Shown here: in pieces, positions 39,388 through 47,811 of the stretch
Numbering within the stretch: position 1 is the stretch's first letter
Layout of the letters: each line of letters starts with the position of its first letter
Origin: a virus
Reading direction: 5' to 3' (one strand)
Length of the DNA: 55,324 nucleotides
IMG/VR virus record: IMGVR_UViG_3300031673_000055
Span: 1 to 55,324 of that record
Made by a program: the position numbers and the translations under genes
Notes under the pieces: generated by a model
Told to the model about the DNA's origin: nothing
The model's input: only the letters and a program-made list of their open reading frames with translations
Database searches by the model: none

Positions 39388-40816
39388 TGTTTCAAAAGAA
39401 AAGGCTATAACCTTATTAAATGAAACTTGCAGATTAAAATTAAGTACGTTTACACAACGTGCATTTCATACGATTGACCCTGGAGCGTCTTATTTGCACA
39501 ACTGGCATATTGACGCTATAGCGGAATATTTAACAGCTTGTTATAACCGCGATATAAAACGATTGATTATTAATATACCTCCAAGGTATATGAAAAGTAT
39601 TAGCGTTACAGTTGCATGGCCTGCTTGGCTTTTGGGGCGCAATCCAGATGAGAAAATCCTTGCGGCTTCATATTCGCAACAATTATCAACTAAACATTCA
39701 CTTGATTGTCGCCATTTAATACAATCCAAATGGTATGGCGATGTTTTTCCTAATGTTATATTATCTAAAGATGAAAATCAAAAAACAAGGTTTGAAACTA
39801 CAGAAAAAGGACATAGAATAGCAACATCCGTTGGAGGTTCATCCACTGGTGAGGGTGGCAATATACTTATTGTAGATGACCCTCATAATCCTATGCAGGC
39901 GGCCAGTGAAGTGCAAAGATTAACTGCGCTTACATGGTTTGACCAAACGTTTTCAAGCCGTTTAAATAATAAAAAAGATGGTGTTATTGTTGTAGTTATG
40001 CAAAGATTGCATACAAATGATTTAACTGGCCATTTAAAAGAAAAAGGCGGATGGGAACACTTATGTTTACCTGCCATTGCAGAAAAAAAGCAAATAATTC
40101 ATATAGGGAATTTTTATAAAGAACGTAATGAAAATGAAGTTTTGCACCCAGAAAGGGAAGGATTAAAAGAATTATCTATAGTTAAAAAAGAACTTGGCAG
40201 TTATGCTTTTTCGGGGCAATATCAGCAATTACCATCCCCCCTTGGAGGCGGTATATTTAAAGATATTTGGTGGAAGTATTTTGAAATATTGCCAAAAATT
40301 AAATATTCACTTATAATAGCTGATACCGCAATGAAAACAGGTGAAATGAATGATTATTCTGTTTTTATGTGTATATGTATGGGTGAAGATAAAAACGCTT
40401 ACATTATTGATATTTTAAGGGGCAAATGGGAAGCCCCGCAATTAAAAACTCAATTTGTAGCTTTTTATAATAAACATAAAGCTAATAGTAATATTAAATT
40501 AAGAAACGCAGCAATAGAAGATAAAGCAAGCGGAACGGGTTTAATACAATCAATAAAACAAGAAAGTAAAATACCTGTTAAAGCTATAAAGCGCGATACA
40601 AAAGACAAAGTAACAAGGGCAATGTCGGTTGCTCCTTATGTTGAAAGTGGATATGTTTATTTACCTAAAAATGCAACTTGGCTATCTGATTTTACAAGTG
40701 AAGCTTCAGGTTTTCCAAATGCGCCTCATGATGACCAGGTAGACGTTCTATCCGATGCACTTGACCAGTTATATAATAAAAAACAAGAATTTAATATAAG
40801 GGTAATAAATGTTTAG
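39380..40816 (+). CDS. terL: Terminase large subunit (478 aa)
   Basis: ATPase-nuclease that packages and cuts the genome. The Walker A-like NIPPRYMKS (65-73), Walker B NILIVDDPHN (161-170), the RNase H-like nuclease acidic residue in LIIADTAMK (Asp315), AAIEDKASGTG and PHDDQVDVLSDAL are all present. I take the ATG at 39380; the longer frame begins with TTG. It overlaps the portal gene by 8 bp. Headful packaging would explain a circularly permuted assembly (inference). Confidence 0.95.
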   Translation: MINVSKEKAITLLNETCRLKLSTFTQRAFHTIDPGASYLHNWHIDAIAEYLTACYNRDIKRLIINIPPRYMKSISVTVAWPAWLLGRNPDEKILAASYSQQLSTKHSLDCRHLIQSKWYGDVFPNVILSKDENQKTRFETTEKGHRIATSVGGSSTGEGGNILIVDDPHNPMQAASEVQRLTALTWFDQTFSSRLNNKKDGVIVVVMQRLHTNDLTGHLKEKGGWEHLCLPAIAEKKQIIHIGNFYKERNENEVLHPEREGLKELSIVKKELGSYAFSGQYQQLPSPLGGGIFKDIWWKYFEILPKIKYSLIIADTAMKTGEMNDYSVFMCICMGEDKNAYIIDILRGKWEAPQLKTQFVAFYNKHKANSNIKLRNAAIEDKASGTGLIQSIKQESKIPVKAIKRDTKDKVTRAMSVAPYVESGYVYLPKNATWLSDFTSEASGFPNAPHDDQVDVLSDALDQLYNKKQEFNIRVINV

Positions 40817-42266
40817 TAAATTTTTTAACAAAAAAGATGTAATAATTGTTGAAAAAAAATCAGCATTTACAAACTTCCCTTGGCTTATGAACGGTAATGC
40901 AGGTGCTAACAATGAAATGACTATAAAACGTGCTTTACGTTTTTATGATGAGTGCGCCCCTGTTGCAACTGCTATAGATTGGATAAATGATGAATTTAAA
41001 ACATTATCACTTATATTAAAAGAAAATGATGAAATAGAATATGATGCAGAAATATTAAAGTTTTTACGCACTCCAAATGATGATATGGTGCAAGAAGATT
41101 TTTTAGAAACTTTAGGTGCTTATTTCTTAATAACAAATGAAGTTTATATTATAGCATACGGCAACCCAAATAAAAAACCATCTGAGCTAATTATAGTATC
41201 ACCTGAATATGTTACACCTGAAAAAGGCAAAGATGGGTTTGTAAATTCCATGAGGGTTCGTATAAACGGAACATCCGAAGAAATATTTAAACGCGATGAA
41301 AATCAATATAGGTTTTACAATTCAAGTTTAACCGCTGAAATATGGCAAATAAAAGGCTTTAGCGCAATTGGCGATACTGTTTATGGTTCTTCCGGTGTAG
41401 TGGGTATTAATAACGTGCAAAACGCCCGAGGACGTTCTAAATTATCATCAATCCACCGCGAAATTAATCAATATATTGAAATATCAACTCATAATCTTGC
41501 TGTACTCGATAATGGTATGATACCGTCAGGAACAATTGAAGTTCCGGAAGGTACTACGCTTGATGATGATCAATTTGAAAAATTGCGTGAGCAAGCGGTT
41601 AATTTTTATTCAGGTGCAAAAAATGCAGGCAAAGTTTTAATACTTGAAAACGGAATGAAATTTATTCCTGCAAATTTAAATGCAAAGGATATGGATTTTG
41701 AAAAATTATCAAGGCGTGTAGAAATAACCGTATTTAATCGTTATAAAGTTCCGTTACCTTTAGTAAGCCCCGATAATATGACACTTGCTAATATGGAAAG
41801 CGCAAAACTTAATTTGTATGATAATTGTGTTATTCCTATAGCGCATAGGTTATTGCGCGAGCTTACAAACTTTCTAGCCCCTCGCTTTGGATTGTCAGAT
41901 AATGCTTTAATTTGCGCTAATTTAGATAAAATAAGTGCATTACAATTGAGGCGTAATGAGGAATTAAAACTTAAAAAAGAACTAGATGTTTTAACTAAAG
42001 ATGAATTAAGGCGTGAAATAGGATTGGAAGAAATAGAGGGCGGTAATCAACTTTACATGCTAAATAACATGATACCTTTAGGAACTACTCCATTTATTGA
42101 AAATGATTTAATAACTGTTGTAGATAGTCAAAATGAAAAAAGTTTAAAACAATCAATATGCCGTAAAGAATTTATTAAATTAATGCAAAATCAAATTGAT
42201 GTAAAAGGTAATAAAATATTTACCGATATTGAAATAAATCAAATTGCCGATGGTGAGGGGCTTTAA
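40809..42266 (+). CDS. Portal protein, HK97 type (485 aa)
   Basis: Dodecameric ring at the capsid vertex. MTIKRALRFYDECAPVATAI opening, FLRTPNDDMVQEDFLETLGA, LEIIVSPEYV-like segment, and the PLPLVSPDNMTLANMESAKL stretch are typical of phage_portal. The gene is bounded by overlaps with terL and the MuF gene. Confidence 0.92.
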   Translation: MFSKFFNKKDVIIVEKKSAFTNFPWLMNGNAGANNEMTIKRALRFYDECAPVATAIDWINDEFKTLSLILKENDEIEYDAEILKFLRTPNDDMVQEDFLETLGAYFLITNEVYIIAYGNPNKKPSELIIVSPEYVTPEKGKDGFVNSMRVRINGTSEEIFKRDENQYRFYNSSLTAEIWQIKGFSAIGDTVYGSSGVVGINNVQNARGRSKLSSIHREINQYIEISTHNLAVLDNGMIPSGTIEVPEGTTLDDDQFEKLREQAVNFYSGAKNAGKVLILENGMKFIPANLNAKDMDFEKLSRRVEITVFNRYKVPLPLVSPDNMTLANMESAKLNLYDNCVIPIAHRLLRELTNFLAPRFGLSDNALICANLDKISALQLRRNEELKLKKELDVLTKDELRREIGLEEIEGGNQLYMLNNMIPLGTTPFIENDLITVVDSQNEKSLKQSICRKEFIKLMQNQIDVKGNKIFTDIEINQIADGEGL

Positions 42267-43111
42267 TGGCAACTAGGCAACAAAAATTAGCATCTTTGCA
42301 ATTAGCAAAGAAAATTAAACTTGAAAATAAGTTTAAACCAAAACTTACGCGCTTTTTTAGGCAATTAGGCAAAGATATAAATGTTGTATGGGCTACTACT
42401 GGCAATATTCCAAATTTAAAACCGTTTGAGCCTGAACTTGTATTTTTATTGCGCGAACATTATAGGGATGTTGCTAAATTATTTAGCGGTGAAGTTAGAG
42501 CTGAAATAAAACATTTTAATTTACAATTAGAAACTAAACAAATAAGTGAAACCGTGGATAGCGATATTATGCAATATATTATGTCGCATAGTATTGAAAA
42601 TGCAGGCATTATACTTGCGACAACACAAAAAGAATTACAAACTATTGTTGCCGGTGTATTGGTTAATTCTGCATTGCAAGATATTCCTTTAACTAATTTA
42701 CAAATTGGAAACCAAATAAAAGAAAATTTTATCAATAAAACCGGTAAACGTGTTGAAACCATTGCAATAACTGAAACTAATACAACTGCAGAAAGAATAA
42801 AATATATTGAAGCTAATGCGTTTCAAAGTGTTATAAATGAAAGCCCATCCCCTGCAAAATTAGTAGACACATGGAATACAACACTTGATGAGCGTACAAG
42901 GGCATCTCATGTTGCGGCTGATAGGCAAGAAGTAACTCACGGTAGGCCATTTACAGTACAAGGGCAATTATTGCGTTTTCCCGGCGATACGGCACTTGGC
43001 GCATCACTTGATAATGTAATAAATTGCAGGTGTAGCGCAATAACGTCAATTAGTGGTGTTGACGCTCCCATTGCTACAATCCCTGCAATTCCTATTATTA
43101 GGTTAAATTAA
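42266..43111 (+). CDS. MuF/SPP1 gp7-like minor head protein (281 aa)
   Basis: The C-terminal third has the phage_Mu_F signature WNTTLDERTRASHVAADRQE, GRPFTVQGQLLRFPGDTALG, VINCRCSA. The protein sits inside the capsid near the portal in related phages. The family can carry toxins fused at the C-terminus, but here the domain ends the protein. Coupled to portal by TAATG. Confidence 0.9.
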   Translation: MATRQQKLASLQLAKKIKLENKFKPKLTRFFRQLGKDINVVWATTGNIPNLKPFEPELVFLLREHYRDVAKLFSGEVRAEIKHFNLQLETKQISETVDSDIMQYIMSHSIENAGIILATTQKELQTIVAGVLVNSALQDIPLTNLQIGNQIKENFINKTGKRVETIAITETNTTAERIKYIEANAFQSVINESPSPAKLVDTWNTTLDERTRASHVAADRQEVTHGRPFTVQGQLLRFPGDTALGASLDNVINCRCSAITSISGVDAPIATIPAIPIIRLN

Positions 43112-43113
43112 TG

Positions 43114-43138
43114 ATAAGCTTTAATCTTATGATTTTTT
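43114..43138 (+). terminator. Weak hairpin-T-run terminator after the MuF gene
   Basis: ATAAG (43114-43118) pairs with CTTAT (43126-43130), followed by a T8 run. Only 5 bp of stem, so strength is uncertain. Confidence 0.4.
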
Positions 43139-43196
43139 TTATTTTTACTTTCAAATAATAATTGTATTAAATTAAACTATCTATATATTGCGTAAA

Positions 43197-43279
43197 CGCA
43201 AGGTTACAGGTAGTCAATTAACAGGTAGTTAATAGTTTATTAAATCTTTTATTTTATTTAATAATACCTTGCGGCTTTT
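43197..43279 (+). terminator. Larger compound hairpin with T-run
   Basis: CGCAAGGT (43197-43204) pairs with ACCTTGCG (43266-43273), enclosing a 9-bp helix TTATTAAAT/ATTTAATAA (43237-43245/43256-43264) and two ACAGGTAGT direct repeats (43206, 43221). TTTTTATT follows. On + it would terminate transcription from the portal side. It overlaps the 46-aa - strand ORF. Confidence 0.45.
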
Positions 43280-43369
43280 TATTATTAGTAATAACACAAA
43301 CAGCCAAAAAGTAGTTACATATAATAATATTGGTAATCCAATAATTACATTTGTTAAATTTAATTCCAT
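43229..43369 (-). CDS. Tiny membrane protein downstream of the HTH gene (46 aa)
   Basis: The frame MELNLTNVIIGLPILLYVTT, then FWLFVLLLIIKSRK and a basic tail ending KDLINY, has one long membrane span. AGGGGA lies 5-6 nt before the ATG, which is 2 nt after the HTH stop. It could be a superinfection-exclusion or toxin-like peptide. It overlaps a hairpin on the other strand, which lowers confidence. Confidence 0.5.
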   Translation of the reverse strand: MELNLTNVIIGLPILLYVTTFWLFVLLLIIKSRKVLLNKIKDLINY

Positions 43370-43370
43370 T

Positions 43371-43562
43371 TTATTCCCCTAATTTCATTTCTAAAAATTC
43401 AATAACTATTTTAGGCACTGGGCTTTTTCCACTTACCCAATGACTAATTGTCTTTTGGCTATAATCAGTTGCAGTTGCTAATTGCCCTTTCCAATATTTA
43501 CCGTAAAGCCTAAATCCTAATTCTTGCAATCTATTAATATCTTGTATCTGCAAATTCGACAC
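43371..43562 (-). CDS. Small HTH transcriptional regulator (63 aa)
   Basis: Residues 24-50 read YWKGQLATATDYSQKTISHW then VSGKSPVP, a helix-turn-helix of XRE/Cro type: QLATATDYSQKTISHWVSG has the usual A-x3-G-like turn and W-x-S-G-K end. The start is GTG at 43562 with AAGGAG 7 nt upstream. It is flanked by two tiny membrane proteins on the - strand, between the MuF and protease genes. Candidate Cro/CI-like regulator or antitoxin. Confidence 0.75.
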   Translation of the reverse strand: MSNLQIQDINRLQELGFRLYGKYWKGQLATATDYSQKTISHWVSGKSPVPKIVIEFLEMKLGE

Positions 43563-43680
43563 GCAATTGCTCCTTATATTTTGTTAATTCTATATCATTT
43601 TTAATATCATAACCTTTTAAAGCTAAAGCTAATAATACTAATAAAATTAATCCTAATCCATTGTAAAATTTTTCACTCAT
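43534..43680 (-). CDS. Tiny membrane protein upstream of the HTH gene (48 aa)
   Basis: MSEKFYNGLGLILLVLLALA then LKGYDIKNDIELTKYKEQLR, ending EFADTRY, has one N-terminal membrane helix and a charged cytoplasmic-type tail. AAGGA lies 7 nt before the ATG. Its 3' end overlaps the HTH gene, whose ribosome binding site it contains, so the two are coupled. Confidence 0.55.
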   Translation of the reverse strand: MSEKFYNGLGLILLVLLALALKGYDIKNDIELTKYKEQLRVEFADTRY

Positions 43681-43807
43681 AATTAATCCTTGTAATTATT
43701 GCCTTAAATCTTTTTAACATTTTGTTAAATGTATTGCAAGCTTTATTTTTCACCTTTTTATTTTTTTTTAATCCTTTATAATATTATAATTATGAAACTA
43801 TTATGGT

Positions 43808-43813
43808 TATAAT
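43808..43813 (+). promoter_or_regulatory. -10 box for the capsid segment, leaderless start
   Basis: TATAAT ends 5 nt before the protease ATG at 43819, and no ribosome binding site is present. No clear -35 is visible. Confidence 0.45.
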
Positions 43814-43818
43814 ACCTT

Positions 43819-44574
43819 ATGGAAAATCTACTTTTTAAAAAAATCAATTCACCTTTAGAATTCAAAGAGCTTGATGATGGCTTTGTGCATATAAAAGGTT
43901 ACGCCTCAACCTTTGGGAATATTGATAGAGTTGGTGATAAAATAGAACAAGGCGCATTTTCCATGAGTTTAACGGAACGTATGCCAAAGTTATTATATCA
44001 GCATAAAATGAGTGAGCCTTTAGGGGTTATTGATAAAGCATATGAAACTGAAGTGGGATTGGTTATCGAAGCGCGTATGCCAAAAGATAACAGCACTGTT
44101 AAAGATTTATTGCCATTATTAAAAATGGGTGCTTTAGGTGATTTTAGCATTGGATTTAGCGTTAAAGAAGCCGAAATGGGTGAGGATGGCATAAGAATAT
44201 TAAAAGAAGTAGATTTATGGGAAGTATCAATAGTTACTATTCCTGCAAATGCCAGGGCAAAAATTATGCAGGTTAAAAAACTTGAAACTGAATTAAATCA
44301 AATAAAACAAAAAAAAGGTACTGATATGGATGAAAAAACAGTTGATGCTTTTAAAGCTGAATCCATAAGTACTAAACGCGAATTTGAACAAATGCTAAAA
44401 GATACAGGTGTATTTACTAAAAAAGCCGCCGTTATTTTAGCTTCAAAGTTCAAAGAAGTTGAAGTGCAGGGTGACCCTGTTACTACAAAGAATAATCAGA
44501 GTGATTCTGTTGATATTAAATGCCTATTAGAGGCAATAAAAGAAACTCAAAAAACTTTTAATAAAGGAAACTAA
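43819..44574 (+). CDS. HK97-family prohead protease (251 aa)
   Basis: Serine protease that matures the prohead. Opening VHIKGYASTFGNIDRVGDKI, catalytic His62 in YQHKM, catalytic Ser110 in DFSIGF, and DLWEVSIVTIPANA (132-145) are all family hallmarks. The last 100 residues are a charged tail. Directly upstream of the capsid gene by one base after its stop. Confidence 0.92.
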   Translation: MENLLFKKINSPLEFKELDDGFVHIKGYASTFGNIDRVGDKIEQGAFSMSLTERMPKLLYQHKMSEPLGVIDKAYETEVGLVIEARMPKDNSTVKDLLPLLKMGALGDFSIGFSVKEAEMGEDGIRILKEVDLWEVSIVTIPANARAKIMQVKKLETELNQIKQKKGTDMDEKTVDAFKAESISTKREFEQMLKDTGVFTKKAAVILASKFKEVEVQGDPVTTKNNQSDSVDIKCLLEAIKETQKTFNKGN

Positions 44575-44575
44575 A

Positions 44576-45967
44576 ATGCCTAATGAAAATGAAATGAAGG
44601 ACGTTTTAAGCGGACTTGCAAGCATTCGTGAAATAGCTGAAAAATCAACCTCTATGGGAGCTGAAGCTAAAGAGCAACTTGCAAAACTTGGCGATGAAAC
44701 TTCTAAAAAACTTGCTGAAGTTCAAGCTAAAAGCCTTGAAACCGAAGCTGAAACTAAAAAACTACAATCTGAAATAGAACTTGTTAAAAAAGACTATGAA
44801 GATATGTATAAAAAAGCTAATCGTTTAAATGTTACCAATTCAGGACTTGATGAATTTGCAGAAACTAAAAGCAAATTTAAAAATGAATTTTCTCAATATT
44901 TGCGTAAAGGTGTCGCCCCTTCAAGCGATGCACTTAATGAACTTGCAACTGCTTTTGTTAAAAAAACCATTGATACTAATGATGAATTAGCTTTGAAAAA
45001 TTCTATTTACAATATGGTTAATGAGCAAGGCACTGAGGACGGTAAAGGCTTTTACATGTTTAGCGATGTAAAGTCAATGGTTACAGGTAACAATCCCGAT
45101 GGTGGTTATTTGGTGCGCCCTGACCAGCGTTCAGATGTAACTGTTACCCGTATATTTGAAAGCTCCCCTATGCGCGCTGTAGCTGGAATTATCACAACTG
45201 GAACAAATGAAGTTGAAATTCCTATTGATGATAATGAAGGTGTTTCGGGCGGATGGGTTGGTGAAGTTGAAACCCGCGCATCAACCGGTACTCCTAAAGT
45301 CGGAGTTCTTAAAATTGCAGTTCATGAGCAATACGCTGAACCCCTTATTACTCAAAAAATGCTTGATGATGCTGCAATAAATATTGAAGCTTGGCTTGCC
45401 CGTAAAACTGATGAAAAACTTATGCGTCTTGAAAATACTGCATTTGTATCAGGCGATGGTGCTAACAAGCCTAAAGGCTTTTTGTCTTATGCTGCATGGG
45501 CAACCCCTGGAGTTTATGAGCGCAATAAACTTGAGCAGATAAAATCAGGCACTTCAGGCGTTATAACCGCCGATGGTTTGCGTAAACTTCAAGGTGCATT
45601 GCTTGAGGCTTATCAGCCGGGTGCTGTATTTATGATGAAACGTGATGCCTTTACCGATGTATCATTACTAAAAGATGGTGCTGGACGTTACCTACTTAAT
45701 GAGCGGTTACTTGCTGACGGTGTAGATGTTAGGTTGCTTGGCAAGCCTTTATTCTTTGCCGATGATATGCAGGCAGTTGCAGCCGATGCGCTTGCTGTTG
45801 CTTATGGTGATTTTGGCGTAGGTTATACAATTGTTGACCGTATGGGATTGCGCGTACTTCGCGACCCTTATACCGCAAAACCATTCATCAAATTCTACAC
45901 TACTAAACGTGTAGGCGGTGACGTTACTAACTATCAGGCAATTAAAATACAGAAACTTGCTGTATAA
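44576..45967 (+). CDS. HK97-fold major capsid protein (463 aa)
   Basis: An N-terminal coiled-coil delta domain (about 1-105, many Glu/Lys heptads) acts as internal scaffold and is normally cleaved by the protease. The mature HK97 fold follows: GGYLVRPDQRSDVTVTRIFE, EVEIPIDDNEGVSGGWVGEV, VHEQYAEPLITQKMLDDAAI, FVSGDGANKPKGFLSY, and the C-terminal FIKFYTTKRVGGDVTNYQAI. AAAGGAAAC precedes the ATG. Codon use is less AT-rich than its neighbours, as expected for a highly expressed gene. Confidence 0.95.
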   Translation: MPNENEMKDVLSGLASIREIAEKSTSMGAEAKEQLAKLGDETSKKLAEVQAKSLETEAETKKLQSEIELVKKDYEDMYKKANRLNVTNSGLDEFAETKSKFKNEFSQYLRKGVAPSSDALNELATAFVKKTIDTNDELALKNSIYNMVNEQGTEDGKGFYMFSDVKSMVTGNNPDGGYLVRPDQRSDVTVTRIFESSPMRAVAGIITTGTNEVEIPIDDNEGVSGGWVGEVETRASTGTPKVGVLKIAVHEQYAEPLITQKMLDDAAINIEAWLARKTDEKLMRLENTAFVSGDGANKPKGFLSYAAWATPGVYERNKLEQIKSGTSGVITADGLRKLQGALLEAYQPGAVFMMKRDAFTDVSLLKDGAGRYLLNERLLADGVDVRLLGKPLFFADDMQAVAADALAVAYGDFGVGYTIVDRMGLRVLRDPYTAKPFIKFYTTKRVGGDVTNYQAIKIQKLAV

Positions 45968-45975
45968 TTAAAAAG

Positions 45976-45997
45976 GTGGGAGTGTAAAAACTCCCAC
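45976..45997 (+). terminator. Hairpin after the major capsid gene
   Basis: GTGGGAGT (45976-45983) pairs perfectly with ACTCCCAC (45990-45997), 6-nt loop. The tail TTATTAAATTT is weak in Ts, so this may attenuate or stabilise the capsid mRNA 3' end. Confidence 0.65.
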
Positions 45998-46031
45998 TTA
46001 TTAAATTTATAAAATATAAGGATTAAAAATT

Positions 46032-46454
46032 ATGGCTATAAATGATATTCGCAGTAATTTACTGCCTAAACTTGCTTTTCGTGCAATAATCACAACTGAT
46101 ACTACTACCAATGGTGCTATTATTGATACTGCTGATTTTGATGGCGGCGTTGTGTTTACGTTGCTTTCAACTGTTTATGGTGCTGGTACTTATACGCCTG
46201 TGCTAGAAGAATCAAATAATGCCGATATGTCAAGTGCTAACGATGTTGCGGATGCTAATTTGATAGGTACTGAAGCAGGCGCGGTTATTTCTGCACTTAC
46301 TGCCTCAGGTGCTAATCTGCCCTCAATTGGAGCTTTTGGCACTAAACGTTATTTGCGTTTAAAGATAGTTTCTGCTACTACTACCACTACTACAATAGCT
46401 GCTATATTCCAAGGTGTTCCAAATGTAATGCCAAGTGGTGATTTATCTGTTTAA
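46032..46454 (+). CDS. Putative capsid decoration protein (140 aa)
   Basis: Beta-rich, Thr/Ala-rich protein with TPVLEESNNADMSSANDV then GAFGTKRYLRLKIVSATTTT, a pattern common in small head-associated proteins found right after capsid genes. AAGGA precedes the ATG. A decoration role is inferred from position and composition. Confidence 0.65.
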   Translation: MAINDIRSNLLPKLAFRAIITTDTTTNGAIIDTADFDGGVVFTLLSTVYGAGTYTPVLEESNNADMSSANDVADANLIGTEAGAVISALTASGANLPSIGAFGTKRYLRLKIVSATTTTTTIAAIFQGVPNVMPSGDLSV

Positions 46455-46467
46455 TTAATAACAAATT

Positions 46468-46497
46468 AATGGTGGGTGTAAAATCCCGCCATTTTTT
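46468..46497 (+). terminator. Rho-independent terminator
   Basis: AATGGTGGG (46468-46476) pairs with CCCGCCATT (46485-46493) in 9 bp with one G-U pair; a T6 run follows. Strong candidate terminator after the decoration gene. Confidence 0.8.
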
Positions 46498-46509
46498 GAA
46501 AGGTATAAT

Positions 46510-46869
46510 ATGATTGTAACTATTATAAAAAGCGGCGCGCTTGCAATTTCTCCAAGGGAGGTTGTTATATTTTCTAAAGGTGATAAATTCAAAGAAGGTG
46601 ATAAAAATTTAACGCTTGAAAATCTTAAACGCCTTGTAGAATTAAACCTTGCTACTTTTGATAATAAAGATATTATCGTTAAAGAAGAAAAAATAGAATT
46701 TAATGATTTTGATATATCAATTGAAAATGATACTTTAGATGAAATTGATACATTTACTGATAAAGATGATTTAATTGAATATGCAAAAGAAATTTACAGC
46801 GTTAATCTTGATAAAAGAAAAACACTAGAAAAATTAAAAGAAACTCTTAAATTAGCAATAAAGGAATAA
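46510..46869 (+). CDS. Hypothetical head-region protein (119 aa)
   Basis: Short beta N-terminus (MIVTIIKSGALAISPREVVI) then an acidic helical C-terminus with DDLIEYAKEIYSVNLDKRKT. Proteins like this precede head-completion genes in some phages, but I assign no function. GAAAGG precedes the ATG. Confidence 0.6.
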   Translation: MIVTIIKSGALAISPREVVIFSKGDKFKEGDKNLTLENLKRLVELNLATFDNKDIIVKEEKIEFNDFDISIENDTLDEIDTFTDKDDLIEYAKEIYSVNLDKRKTLEKLKETLKLAIKE

Positions 46870-46873
46870 TAAT

Positions 46874-47443
46874 ATGACTGCTAACGTTCTTAATAGATTT
46901 GGCCAGCCTGATTTAACAGGTGATAATCCCCTTTATATTGGCGGTACTTTTGAAATACTACCTGATGCAACCGTAAGCCGTGCAGGCCGCAAAATAGTAA
47001 CTCCTATTTGCGGTAATGCAAAAGTTGGTGCAACTGCAGGATGGGTTATTACAGGCGGCACTAATATTTGTCATGCTACATTGCCTGCAAGTCAAACTTC
47101 ATCTACTTTAGTTGTTCCAATAACAGGATTAGAAATAGGCGATACGTTTACAGGCTTATCAATACAAGGACAAGTTGAATCCGCTGGTAACAACGTAACG
47201 CTTGTTCTATCAGTTCGCAAATTAACAACTGCCGCCGGTGCTGTAGTTGATGCTGAACTTGGAGCTGATAACGTGGGAACGCTAATAGCTGATACGCTTA
47301 TAAGTTCTGCTAATTTAGCAGTAACAGGTCTTACTGAAACCCTTGCGGAAGGTGAAACCCTTTACGCATTACTAACAGGAACTACCGCTGCATCTACTGA
47401 TATTGATTTAACAGGTATGATTGCAACTGTTAATCGTTCTTAA
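46874..47443 (+). CDS. Putative head fibre/decoration protein (189 aa)
   Basis: Low-complexity beta protein rich in Ala, Thr and Gly (ITGLEIGDTFTGLSIQGQVE; LVLSVRKLTTAAGAVVDAEL). AAGGAATAAT precedes the ATG. It lies in the capsid-decoration block between the capsid and connector genes. Identity not recognised. Confidence 0.55.
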   Translation: MTANVLNRFGQPDLTGDNPLYIGGTFEILPDATVSRAGRKIVTPICGNAKVGATAGWVITGGTNICHATLPASQTSSTLVVPITGLEIGDTFTGLSIQGQVESAGNNVTLVLSVRKLTTAAGAVVDAELGADNVGTLIADTLISSANLAVTGLTETLAEGETLYALLTGTTAASTDIDLTGMIATVNRS

Positions 47444-47449
47444 TTAAAT

Positions 47450-47476
47450 ATAGGCAGTAAAAAATCTACTGCCTAT
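47450..47476 (+). terminator. Perfect 10-bp hairpin between decoration genes
   Basis: ATAGGCAGTA (47450-47459) pairs with TACTGCCTAT (47467-47476) with a 7-nt loop, followed by TTATT. Third hairpin in a row behind a capsid-region gene. Confidence 0.7.
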
Positions 47477-47490
47477 TTATTAGGTTATTT

Positions 47491-47811
47491 ATGCCCGGCG
47501 AAAATTACAAACAATTATTGCAAAACGTGGGAGCGGATGCAGGGGTTGCTATAATTGGTGAATGGCAAACGCATTTTGGCGGTGAAGCTGATTTTTGGGT
47601 GTGGGGTAATCTTGGCGGCGGTAAAGTTCATTTAGAAGGTGCTATTGATACAAATGCGCCCGTAATTGTTTGTAATAGCACTATAAGTAATACAAGCCCC
47701 ACAAATTCAGGCGTTATTAAATTTTATTTTGCGCCGGGAACTCAAATAAGGGCGGTTTTAACCAATTCAACTTTGCCAAGTTCAGGCGTTTATGCAAGGG
47801 TTAATGTTTAA
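47491..47811 (+). CDS. Putative head-associated beta protein (106 aa)
   Basis: Beta-rich, with GVAIIGEWQTHFGGEADFWV then VHLEGAIDTNAPVIV and INKFYFAPGTQIRAVL-like C-terminal strands. Its stop overlaps the next gene (TAATG at 47811), so the two products may interact. Family unknown. Confidence 0.55.
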   Translation: MPGENYKQLLQNVGADAGVAIIGEWQTHFGGEADFWVWGNLGGGKVHLEGAIDTNAPVIVCNSTISNTSPTNSGVIKFYFAPGTQIRAVLTNSTLPSSGVYARVNV

